A DNA stretch of 5,526 bases from JAOUEE01 sp051011595. Its GTDB lineage: Bacteria; Actinomycetota; Acidimicrobiia; Acidimicrobiales; SHLQ01. A model generated the notes under the pieces. That model saw only the letters and a list, made by a program, of their open reading frames with translations, was not told the origin of the DNA and ran no database searches. This document shows, in pieces, positions 1 to 5,487 of the stretch (its first letter is position 1; each line of letters opens with the position of its first letter). The DNA is taken from the NCBI GenBank assembly GCA_051011595.1, contig JBPCTQ010000375.1, positions 1 to 5,526 of the forward strand. Reading direction: 5' to 3'. The translations under genes and the position numbers were made by a program.

Positions 1-977
1 CGCAGCACCCCGAGATCCACGATGAGGTCATCGACCGCCCGGTCATCGTGGCCGGGCTCCCGCGGTCGGGCACCACCCACCTGCTCAACCTGATGGCGGC
101 CGACCGTCGGTTTCGAGCCCTGCCCTACTGGGAGAGCCGCGAACCGGTACCCACGGCGGACGAACCGCCATCGGTGCCGGGCGAGGACCCCCGCTACACC
201 CGCTGCCGTCTCGGGTGGGAACAGACCGACGAGCTGATGCCGCTGCTGAAGGCCATGCACGCCATGACCCCCGACCACATCCACGAAGAGCTCGAGCTGA
301 TGTGTCCTGACTTCGCCAGCTACAACTACGAGTGGCTCTTCACCGCCCCCAGCTGGCGCGATCACTACCTGGCCGCCGACCAGACGCCGCACTACCGATA
401 CATGCGAACCGTGCTCGGATTGTTGCAGTGGCAGGACCGGATGCGGGGCGAGCCGCCTCGACGGTGGGTCCTGAAGTGCCCCCAGCACCTCGAACAGCTC
501 CCGGTGCTGATGGACACGTTTCCCGACGCCACCGTGGCCATCACCCACCGTGACCCCACGTCGGTGATCGCCTCGGCAGCCACCATGATGAGCTACGGCG
601 ATCGGATGCGTCGCATCCACCCCGACCCGCCGGCCGCCGCCGCCTACTGGGCCGACCGGGCCGAGACGCTCCTCACCCGTTGCACTCGAGACCGCGACGT
701 CGTGCCGGCCGGTCAATCCATCGACGTTCGCTTCGACGAGTTCATGGCCGACGACATCGCCATGGTGGAGCGGATCTACCAGGTCGCCGGTATCGAGATG
801 ACCGCCGAGGCCCGGGCCGATCTCGACGAGTACATGGTGGCCAATCCTCGGGGAGCCCACGGCCGCATCGTCTACGACCTCACCCCCGACTTCGGCCTCG
901 ACCGGAGCGAACTGCGGCGAGGCTTCACGGGCTACATGGGCCGGTTCGATGTACAACCCGAGGGCGACGACCAGTAG
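1..977 (+). CDS. Sulfotransferase family protein, 5' end outside the window
   Basis: Probable PAPS-dependent sulfotransferase, moving a sulfonate group from 3'-phosphoadenosine-5'-phosphosulfate to an unknown acceptor, probably in the cytoplasm. The reading frame is open from base 3 to the TAG at 975-977, and the protein-like sequence HPEIHDEVIDRPVIVAG runs through a GTG at 48, so the true start lies upstream. Visible motifs are the 5'-phosphosulfate loop PRSGTTHL (bases 60-83), a YWESREP segment, the RWVLKCPQHLEQL stretch and the 3'-phosphate motif THRDPTSVIAS with a downstream Ser. This motif order fits the bacterial PF13469-like family, whose members are commonly near 380-400 residues, so roughly 60-80 N-terminal residues are probably missing (inference from family length). 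No signal peptide or membrane segment is seen in the part present. The gene ends 1 nt from the convergent acetyltransferase stop. The family assignment is firm; the substrate is unknown. Confidence 0.88.
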   Translation, partial: QHPEIHDEVIDRPVIVAGLPRSGTTHLLNLMAADRRFRALPYWESREPVPTADEPPSVPGEDPRYTRCRLGWEQTDELMPLLKAMHAMTPDHIHEELELMCPDFASYNYEWLFTAPSWRDHYLAADQTPHYRYMRTVLGLLQWQDRMRGEPPRRWVLKCPQHLEQLPVLMDTFPDATVAITHRDPTSVIASAATMMSYGDRMRRIHPDPPAAAAYWADRAETLLTRCTRDRDVVPAGQSIDVRFDEFMADDIAMVERIYQVAGIEMTAEARADLDEYMVANPRGAHGRIVYDLTPDFGLDRSELRRGFTGYMGRFDVQPEGDDQ

Positions 978-978
978 C

Positions 979-1512
979 TCAGCGAGCCAGGTCGAGCACG
1001 AACAACACCTCGGAGTCGTCGTCGGATTGGGGTTCGGCCACGAAGCCGTTCTTCTCGAGTACTCGCCGGGAGGCATGGTTGGTGCGGGCCACACCACCGG
1101 CCACCGAACCGATGTCGGACTGCGACCGGCACATACCGACGAACCCACCGATGAGCTCGCTGGCGTAGCCCTGCCCCCAGCAGCTCTCGGCCAGCAGATA
1201 TCCCAGCCGCAACACGACCGGGCCACTCGGGCCGACCCGATCCTCGAACAGCAGCATGAGCCCGATCACGTCTGCCGTCGACCGTTCCGACACCACCAGC
1301 ACGGGACCCTCCCGGAACTGCTCGCCGAGCCATTCCTCGGCTCGCTCGACTGAGAAGCTCCCATGCCAGGCCTCGGGAAGATCACGGGTGACCGGCTCGG
1401 TCATGAGCCCAGCCACGGCAACGGCCAACGACCTGCGATCGGCGGACGGCGTCGCCTGCCGGTGTTCGATCACCAACCGCGGCGTTCCGAACGAATAGAA
1501 CCGATCCTCCAT
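979..1512 (-). CDS. GNAT family N-acetyltransferase (RimJ/RimL-like)
   Basis: Probable acetyl-CoA-dependent N-acetyltransferase of the Acetyltransf_3 (RimJ/RimL-like) type; the acceptor (protein N-terminus, amine or antibiotic) cannot be read from sequence. With the ATG at 1512 it is 177 residues, normal for the family. N-terminal TPRLVIEH (about 10-17) is the usual first strand. The acetyl-CoA pyrophosphate loop is in CWGQGYASE (about 111-119), preceded by the strand LRLGYLL. The closing family signature is the N-x-x-S...LEKNGF block (N145, S148, NGF 155-157). An in-frame GTG at 1548 would add 12 residues. I prefer 1512 because family homology begins just after it and the longer form would overlap the palindrome at 1516-1533. 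No strong Shine-Dalgarno precedes either start. It is divergent from the dehydrogenase gene and convergent with the sulfotransferase gene, with 1 nt between the stops. Confidence 0.85.
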   Translation of the reverse strand: MEDRFYSFGTPRLVIEHRQATPSADRRSLAVAVAGLMTEPVTRDLPEAWHGSFSVERAEEWLGEQFREGPVLVVSERSTADVIGLMLLFEDRVGPSGPVVLRLGYLLAESCWGQGYASELIGGFVGMCRSQSDIGSVAGGVARTNHASRRVLEKNGFVAEPQSDDDSEVLFVLDLAR

Positions 1513-1515
1513 CGC

Positions 1516-1533
1516 CCCAGGTGACCACCTGGG
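1516..1533. promoter_or_regulatory. 8-bp perfect inverted repeat in a divergent intergenic region
   Basis: CCCAGGTG-AC-CACCTGGG is a perfect dyad with 8-base arms and a 2-base centre. It lies in the 62-nt gap between the acetyltransferase start (1512, minus) and the dehydrogenase start (1575, plus), ending 3 nt before the acetyltransferase ATG. The position suits an operator controlling one or both genes. As RNA it could also form a 7-bp hairpin in front of the acetyltransferase start codon. No -10 or -35 pair is convincing nearby. The role is inference; the symmetry is seen directly. Confidence 0.4.
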
Positions 1534-1574
1534 CGAGACGGCGTCCACAGCAGCGCGAGCGCGAGGATGGGGCC

Positions 1575-2612
1575 ATGAAGAGTGTCATGTTCACCGGCGT
1601 CGGTTCGGTCGAGACCGTCGAGGTCGACGATCCGTCCGTGCGCCACCCTGCCGATGCCATCCTCGATGTCGAGCGCTCTGCCATCTGCGGCAGCGATCTC
1701 CATCCGTTTCGGGGCGAGTGGGGTGACCCCGAGGGGCAGCGTCCCGGCCACGAGTTCATCGGCACGATCGTCGAGACCGGCCCCGAGGTCCGTCTGCGAA
1801 ATGTCGGCGAACGCGTCCTGTGTTCTGGTGCGGTCGGTTGCGGCCACTGCCCACACTGTGACGACGGCCGGTCGGCCGCCTGTTCGGCTGGCATGCGGGT
1901 TCTCGGGATTCCGGCCCTCACCGACTACGCCGGTGGCCAGGCCGAGTACGTCGCCGTGCCGGCCGCCGACCATTGCCTGATGCCGATCCCCGAGGGAATG
2001 TCCGACGCCGCCGCGCTGCTACTCACCGACAACCTGGCCACCGGATGGCAAGGTGCCCGTCGGGCCCACGTGCACGAAGGTGACCTGGTCGCAGTGGTCG
2101 GGTTCGGGCCGGTGGGTATGTGCGCGGCGCTGGCGGCCCGTCTGCTCGGCGCCTGGGAGATCGTGGTGGTGGATCCGGTGGCGAGCCGCCGGCAGTTCGC
2201 CACCGAGCTCGGATTCACCGCCTTCGACGCCGGCCCCGACACCGCGTCTCAGGTCGTCGAACACACCGGTGGCGGTGCCGACGCCGTGATCGAATCAGCC
2301 GGTCGCGACCAGTCGATACGGGCCGCGATCGACATGGGCCACACCACCGCCCGCATCTCGGCGGTCTCGGTGCCGAGCGAGCCCTACTCGGCCGAGCCGG
2401 CCGCTCTCGTGGGACCACACCAGCGTTTCGTCGAGACCGTGGCCTCACCACAACGGGCGTGGCCGCAACTCATGGCTCACCTCGAAGCGCCCGCGTTCGC
2501 CCGCCTCGACGACGTCTTCAGCCACACCATGGCGCTGGACGACGCCGCTTCGGCCTACGACCTGTTCGCCAACCAGGCCGACCAGTGTCGCAAGGTCATG
2601 TTCACGACCTGA
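1575..2612 (+). CDS. Zinc-dependent alcohol dehydrogenase (MDR superfamily)
   Basis: Medium-chain dehydrogenase/reductase expected to oxidise an alcohol, polyol or similar substrate with NAD(P)+; the substrate is not determinable. It has 345 residues, typical for the family. The N-terminal GroES-like domain carries the catalytic-zinc ligands C38 (in ICGSDLH) and H59-E60 (in RPGHEFIG). The structural zinc lobe has four cysteines, C89, C92, C95 and C103, in the classic C-x2-C-x2-C-x7-C spacing, so both zinc sites look intact. The Rossmann domain has GFGPVG (176-181), and D200 ends the second strand (VVVD), which usually favours NAD over NADP. The ATG at 1575 is chosen because GAGG at 1563-1566 sits 8 nt upstream and MKSVMFTG is a typical MDR beginning. 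An in-frame GTG at 1521 would add 18 low-complexity residues and overlap the palindrome. The stop is 12 nt from the convergent amidase stop. Confidence 0.9.
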   Translation: MKSVMFTGVGSVETVEVDDPSVRHPADAILDVERSAICGSDLHPFRGEWGDPEGQRPGHEFIGTIVETGPEVRLRNVGERVLCSGAVGCGHCPHCDDGRSAACSAGMRVLGIPALTDYAGGQAEYVAVPAADHCLMPIPEGMSDAAALLLTDNLATGWQGARRAHVHEGDLVAVVGFGPVGMCAALAARLLGAWEIVVVDPVASRRQFATELGFTAFDAGPDTASQVVEHTGGGADAVIESAGRDQSIRAAIDMGHTTARISAVSVPSEPYSAEPAALVGPHQRFVETVASPQRAWPQLMAHLEAPAFARLDDVFSHTMALDDAASAYDLFANQADQCRKVMFTT

Positions 2613-2624
2613 GCCGGCGCCTGG

Positions 2625-4064
2625 TCACGCCTCGCGGGGCGGCCACACCGGTGCGATCGACCACGGCGTGGCTGCCTCCAGTTGCGACGAAGTCGACACC
2701 AACAGATCCTCGCGGCCGTACGCCGCCACCAGTTGCACCCCCACTGGCATGCCGGTGGAGTCGGTGGCCAGCGGCATCGAAACCGCGGGCTGTCCGGTCA
2801 TGTTGAACGGGCTGGTGAGCGAGGCGTATATGCCGGCCCGTTCGAACATGGTCTCGAGGTCGGTGGTGTCGAGGAAACCGAGTGGCGGCGTGGGTTGGGG
2901 CAGGGTCGGAGTGAGCAACAGGTCGTGTTCGACGAAGAACGACCCGATGTCGCGCGAGACGGTCTCCACCAGCTCCATGGCCTCGATGATGGCGGTGCCC
3001 GGCACCGAGGCGGCCGAGTCGTACATGAACCGGGTGAAGGGTTCGAGGTCGTCGTCGCGCAGTTCGCGGCCCAACTCGGCCAACCGCCGCTCGACCTTCA
3101 CGGCCAGGGGCACACCCATCAGTGTGCGCATCACGATTCCCATGGCTTCGACCGGATACTCGGGCACTCCGGGTACGACGCGGTGCCCCAGGGCAGTCAA
3201 CGTCTCCGCAACCTGCTCGGTGGCCGCCACACAGTCGGGGTGAGCCTGTTCATCGTCTCTGGCCGACGTGGACATGGCGATGGTCAACGCGCCGTTGTGG
3301 GCTCCGACCTCGTCGATCCACGGCCGCTTGGGAGACGAGATCTGGTAGGGGTCACCCACCATGGGCCCGGCAGTGGCGTCGAGCACCGAGGCCGAGTCAC
3401 GCACCGATCGAGTGAGCACGTGGTCGATGCCCATCGGATACGACAGCAGCGATCGGGCCGGGTGGGTGGTGACGCGGCCGCGCGACGGTTTGAGACCGAA
3501 CAAACCACAGGCCGCCGCCGGGATGCGGATGGACCCGCCCCCGTCGTTGCCGTGGCCGATCGGCACGATCCCCGCCGCGACCGCGGCCGCCGTGCCGCCC
3601 GAGGACCCACCCGACGAATGGCCGAGACCATGAGGGTTGCGAGTAGGACCGTGCAGCACTGGCTCGGTGCTGGCGTTCTTTCCCATCTCGGGAGCATTGG
3701 TGGTGCCCAACACCAAGAAACCGGCCCGGCGGTACCGCGCCACCAACTCCGAATCGGCGACGGCGGTGTCTTCGGCGAACAAACGCGAGCCTCGTGTGTG
3801 CGGCAGGCCGGCCACCTCGGCCCCCAGGTCCTTGACCACGAACGGCACTCCGGCGAATGGTGCTTCGGTGTCGACGTGTTCGGCTTCGTCGAGCGCCTCG
3901 TCGAAACGAGTGGAGACGAAGGCGTTGAGAGTCGAGTTCCGCTCCTCGGCCCGGCCGATGGCCGCCGCCACCAGCTCACGGGGATGCACCTCACCTGCAT
4001 GCACGGCGGCGGCAACGGTGGTGGCATCACCGTTGTCGATGAGGTCGGAGATGTCCGTGGACAT
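2625..4064 (-). CDS. Amidase (amidase signature family)
   Basis: Amide hydrolase of the amidase-signature family (PF01425), which cleaves carboxamides with a Ser-cisSer-Lys triad. The physiological substrate is unknown. From the ATG at 4064 the protein is 479 residues, the usual size. The triad is complete: K78 in FVVKDLG, cis-Ser S154 in the GGSSGG motif, and nucleophile S178 in GNDGGGSIRIPA. The 24-residue spacing between the two serines and about 76 between Lys and the first Ser match known family members such as fatty acid amide hydrolase. No signal peptide or membrane segment is seen. The lack of GatB or GatC neighbours argues against a GatA role. An in-frame GTG at 4076 would add four residues; ATG 4064 is preferred because AAGTGAG lies about 7 nt upstream of it. 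The gene is divergent from the small membrane protein gene. Confidence 0.92.
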   Translation of the reverse strand: MSTDISDLIDNGDATTVAAAVHAGEVHPRELVAAAIGRAEERNSTLNAFVSTRFDEALDEAEHVDTEAPFAGVPFVVKDLGAEVAGLPHTRGSRLFAEDTAVADSELVARYRRAGFLVLGTTNAPEMGKNASTEPVLHGPTRNPHGLGHSSGGSSGGTAAAVAAGIVPIGHGNDGGGSIRIPAAACGLFGLKPSRGRVTTHPARSLLSYPMGIDHVLTRSVRDSASVLDATAGPMVGDPYQISSPKRPWIDEVGAHNGALTIAMSTSARDDEQAHPDCVAATEQVAETLTALGHRVVPGVPEYPVEAMGIVMRTLMGVPLAVKVERRLAELGRELRDDDLEPFTRFMYDSAASVPGTAIIEAMELVETVSRDIGSFFVEHDLLLTPTLPQPTPPLGFLDTTDLETMFERAGIYASLTSPFNMTGQPAVSMPLATDSTGMPVGVQLVAAYGREDLLVSTSSQLEAATPWSIAPVWPPREA

Positions 4065-4129
4065 GGTGCGGCTCACTTCTGATCATCGGCTCACCCCCCG
4101 CCGGGCCCAGTCCCACCTGGATAGGCTCG

Positions 4130-4158
4130 GATCCGCGGGCGGCCGCCGGGTGCGGATC
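4130..4158. repeat. Nested inverted repeat between amidase and membrane-protein genes
   Basis: The arms GATCCGC (4130-4136) and GCGGATC (4152-4158) are exact reverse complements. The 15-base centre holds a second perfect palindrome, GGCGGCCGCC (4138-4147). It lies in the 130-nt divergent region, 36 nt before the membrane-protein ATG, so it could be an operator or a 5'-leader hairpin. A TAGGCT at 4122-4127 resembles an actinobacterial -10 box and would place transcription starts at the repeat, but no matching -35 is visible. The function is inferred. Confidence 0.35.
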
Positions 4159-4178
4159 GGGGCTCACCTTCTCACCTC

Positions 4179-4183
4179 AGGAG
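4179..4183 (+). promoter_or_regulatory. Ribosome binding site deciding the 4195 start
   Basis: AGGAG lies 11 nt upstream of ATG 4195, slightly longer than ideal spacing. It is the best match to the anti-Shine-Dalgarno in this leader and favours ATG 4195 over the in-frame GTG at 4150, whose extra 15 residues show no conserved character. Confidence 0.5.
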
Positions 4184-4194
4184 CCGCCCCGTCC

Positions 4195-4533
4195 ATGACC
4201 AAAACACCCCGTGCCCGGCCGGTCTGGTCGACGACTCGGCGACTACTGCGCCTGCGGCGGCTGGTGAGCCGGGTTCCGGCTCGCTACCGACGGCCCGAAA
4301 CAGTGCTACGCCTGACGCTCATCGTCGGGTGCCTCTGGTTTGCGGTGTTGTTCGCCTTGTTGTCTCGAGGGGGATCCGGCCCGCCGCTCACGACCATCAC
4401 CTTTGCGTTGGCCGCCGGGGCCGGGATCACCGGCGCCATCTGCGCCTCCGTCAGCCAACACCGATGGAGCGCCACGCTCTTGGTGGTGATGTTGGCGACC
4501 GGACAGCTGACCGCGGTGGCCCAGCAGATCTGA
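4195..4533 (+). CDS. Small arginine-rich multi-pass membrane protein, unknown function
   Basis: I do not recognise a family. The 112-residue product begins with a strongly basic segment: 12 arginines and one lysine in the first 39 residues. Three hydrophobic stretches follow, at about 37-57 (TLIVGCLWFAVLFALL), 66-86 (TITFALAAGAGITGAICA) and 92-109 (ATLLVVMLATG). The basic N-terminus predicts a cytoplasmic N-terminus by the positive-inside rule. No catalytic motif, lipobox or zinc motif is visible. The predicted membrane character and the AGGAG upstream support a real gene, but short GC-rich frames can look coding by chance. It converges on the LuxR-type gene with 8 nt between stops and is divergent from the amidase. 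A link to the LuxR-type membrane protein is possible but unsupported beyond adjacency. Confidence 0.65.
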   Translation: MTKTPRARPVWSTTRRLLRLRRLVSRVPARYRRPETVLRLTLIVGCLWFAVLFALLSRGGSGPPLTTITFALAAGAGITGAICASVSQHRWSATLLVVMLATGQLTAVAQQI

Positions 4534-4541
4534 GGATGCGC

Positions 4542-5114
4542 TCATTCCTCCAGCTGGAGGGCCAACAACGCGAGGTCACTGCGCCGCTTGATGTCGGTCT
4601 TGCGCATGATGTTGCGCACGTGGGTGGCGGCGGTGGCCGGCGAGATCGTGAGTTGGTCGGCGATCTCCTTGTCGGACACCGAACCGGCCCCGATGGTGGC
4701 CACCACCTCCACCTCGCGCGGCGTCAGGCCGGCCGACTCCACACTCACCCCGGTGGGCAGCCGACCCACCAGGGCCTCGGCGAGAGCTTCGGATTGGGCG
4801 AACTCGGTCGTCAGCCGGCGCAGGACGGCCAGGATGGGCACCAGCACGGCCAAGCCGGCAACCACCAGACCGGCCTGCACGTTGGTGACGAACTGGCGCC
4901 CCACCGACTCGCTCAGCCAACCGAGCTCGGTGGCCTGGAAGCCGATGTCCTGAACCGATGCCACCACACCTGACACACACAACAGCACCACGATCGAGGC
5001 CTGGAGTCGGGCGAAGCGGGTTCGGATGCGATCGGTGAGCCGTAGGGCTCGGTAGGCGATGACCAACAAGATGGCGTCGGTCACCAGTGTCATGGCCAGC
5101 AGGAACCCCGGCAT
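4542..5114 (-). CDS. Membrane-anchored LuxR-type HTH transcriptional regulator
   Basis: Probable DNA-binding regulator held in the cytoplasmic membrane. From the ATG at 5114 it is 190 residues. The N-terminal half has three predicted membrane segments, at about 3-22 (FLLAMTLVTDAILLVIAY), 38-57 and 79-98, then a short Ala/Glu-rich linker (about 101-120). The C-terminal 60 residues form a GerE/LuxR HTH: LTPREVEVV at 130-138, then SDKEIADQLTISPATAATHVRNIMRKT at about 147-173, with the expected acidic and hydrophobic positions. There is no receiver, PAS or autoinducer-binding domain, so any signal must be sensed through the membrane part or by a partner. The frame stays open to 5393, but that extension passes through hairpin A and has no protein-like pattern. 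GGGGG 8-9 nt upstream of 5114 is only a weak ribosome site. An AT-richer leader with a dyad lies directly upstream. Confidence 0.82.
   Translation of the reverse strand: MPGFLLAMTLVTDAILLVIAYRALRLTDRIRTRFARLQASIVVLLCVSGVVASVQDIGFQATELGWLSESVGRQFVTNVQAGLVVAGLAVLVPILAVLRRLTTEFAQSEALAEALVGRLPTGVSVESAGLTPREVEVVATIGAGSVSDKEIADQLTISPATAATHVRNIMRKTDIKRRSDLALLALQLEE
4547..4560. repeat. 14-bp perfect palindrome at a convergent gene end
   Basis: CCTCCAGCTGGAGG is a perfect palindrome inside the last codons of the LuxR-type gene (Gln-Leu-Glu-Glu), 14 nt past the stop of the convergent membrane-protein gene. Folded as RNA it gives only 5 pairs around an AGCT loop and has no U-tract, so it is at best a weak bidirectional terminator. 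It may be coincidental codon use. Confidence 0.2.
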
Positions 5115-5130
5115 CAACGAACCCCCGATC

Positions 5131-5175
5131 GGTGATAAATCAACGAATACCAGACATCCGGTACACAAATCATGG
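5131..5175 (-). promoter_or_regulatory. AT-richer leader of the LuxR-type gene, with an imperfect dyad
   Basis: About 44% GC by direct count (20 of 45), against clearly GC-rich flanks, and located 17-61 nt upstream of the LuxR-type start. It contains the imperfect dyad TACCAGACATCCGGTA (5148-5163), in which 6 of 8 symmetric pairs match. Composition and place suggest the promoter or operator of the regulator, possibly autoregulated. I could not find a -35/-10 pair with acceptable spacing, so no exact promoter is claimed. Confidence 0.35.
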
Positions 5176-5304
5176 CGATCAGGGATGGGTAGTCGAGGCC
5201 GATCTGGCGAGGGTAGTTGCCGCTGCGTGAGAAGCGAGGAACAACGGGAGCCCGCCACCCGCCTCGCGGCTCCGCAGTGGTGCACCGTCGACACCCGCAC
5301 GTTG

Positions 5305-5316
5305 GGGGTGCACCCC
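5305..5316. repeat. 12-bp perfect palindrome GGGGTGCACCCC
   Basis: A perfect 12-bp palindrome abutting hairpin A and sharing two bases with its 5' arm. A shorter relative, GGTGCACC, is at 5279-5286. It may be a protein-binding site or an extension of the structured element; the sequence alone does not decide. Confidence 0.3.
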
Positions 5317-5361
5317 GGGTGCCCGGGACGGAAACTGCGGTTCCACCGTCCCGGCACCCGG
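5315..5361. repeat. Hairpin A: stem-loop following a minus-strand stop
   Basis: A 16-bp stem with one bulged C (5322): 5315-5331 pairs with 5346-5361, around the loop AAACTGCGGTTCCA. On the minus strand it begins 1 nt after the TAG at 5363-5365, the position of an intrinsic terminator. No U-tract follows on either strand, which is common for GC-rich actinobacterial terminators. Its inner stem (CCGGGACGG/CCGTCCCGG) and loop match hairpin B, so it belongs to a repeated structured element and may be more than a terminator. Confidence 0.65.
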
Positions 5362-5362
5362 A

Positions 5363-5395
5363 CTAGATCACGTCGACCAGTCGGGTCACGCAATC
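5363..5395 (-). pseudogene. 3' remnant of a gene related to the one at the right edge
   Basis: The last ten codons before the TAG at 5363-5365 read DCVTRLVDVI and align without gaps to YCISRLLDVS, the end of the partial gene at the right edge. C, R, L, D and V are identical, with I/V, S/T and L/V conservative. Across the ten codons, second positions match in nine, while first and third positions differ in five each, the pattern expected for a coding ancestor. Only about 75 nt separate this stop from hairpin B, so no full gene fits: it looks like the tail left after loss of a tandem copy. The match is short, and no ribosome site or start can be identified. Confidence 0.4.
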
Positions 5396-5443
5396 ACGCA
5401 GACAGAACGCCCTCGACACCCACGGGTAGGGGGATGGGCCCAG

Positions 5444-5484
5444 AGCGGCCGGGACGGTAACTCGGTTCCACCGTCCCGGCCGCT
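5444..5484. repeat. Hairpin B: perfect 15-bp stem following a minus-strand stop
   Basis: AGCGGCCGGGACGGT (5444-5458) pairs perfectly with 5470-5484 around the 11-base loop AACTCGGTTCC. On the minus strand it begins 3 nt after the stop at 5488-5490 of the gene leaving the window, so an intrinsic terminator for that gene is the simplest reading. No U-tract is present. Relative to hairpin A the loop is nearly identical, while three outer stem pairs have changed on both strands so that pairing is kept. Confidence 0.7.
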
Positions 5485-5487
5485 GGC

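Larger units (their letters stand above)
5115..5487. other. Gene-poor region upstream of the LuxR-type gene
   Basis: No intact gene is supported across these roughly 370 bases. Frames are open in places on both strands, but they cross strong hairpins and show no domain-like sequence. The region holds an AT-richer leader (5131-5175), a featureless GC-rich stretch (about 5176-5300), a 12-bp palindrome (5305-5316), hairpin A (5315-5361), a gene-tail remnant (5363-5395), an unexplained spacer (5396-5443) and hairpin B (5444-5484). Confidence 0.6.

Noticed and set aside
2625..4064. GatA subunit of the tRNA amidotransferase
   Set aside because: The amidase signature is shared, but no gatB or gatC is adjacent and the gene stands alone, so a general amidase is the safer call.
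2682..4082. A 466-codon open frame on the plus strand across the whole amidase gene
   Set aside because: It is rich in Arg, Gly and His with no domain pattern, while the opposite strand encodes a complete amidase with all catalytic residues. It is a GC-driven shadow frame.
3637..4194. Upstream extension of the small membrane protein frame to 3637
   Set aside because: The extension overlaps the amidase antisense, has low-complexity composition, and is bypassed by AGGAG plus ATG at 4195.
5115..5393. Longer LuxR-type protein starting at 5393 (93 extra residues)
   Set aside because: The extension runs through hairpin A and the AT-rich leader, is Arg/Pro-rich, and lacks protein-like features. 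The first membrane helix begins right after the ATG at 5114.
5059..5460. Plus-strand 133-codon open frame through the right-hand region
   Set aside because: It overlaps the LuxR-type gene start and crosses the 5' arm, loop and 3' arm of hairpin A. Its composition is that of random GC-rich translation.
5305..5484. CRISPR array
   Set aside because: There are only two diverged repeat copies, with a 125-bp period and no constant spacer length.
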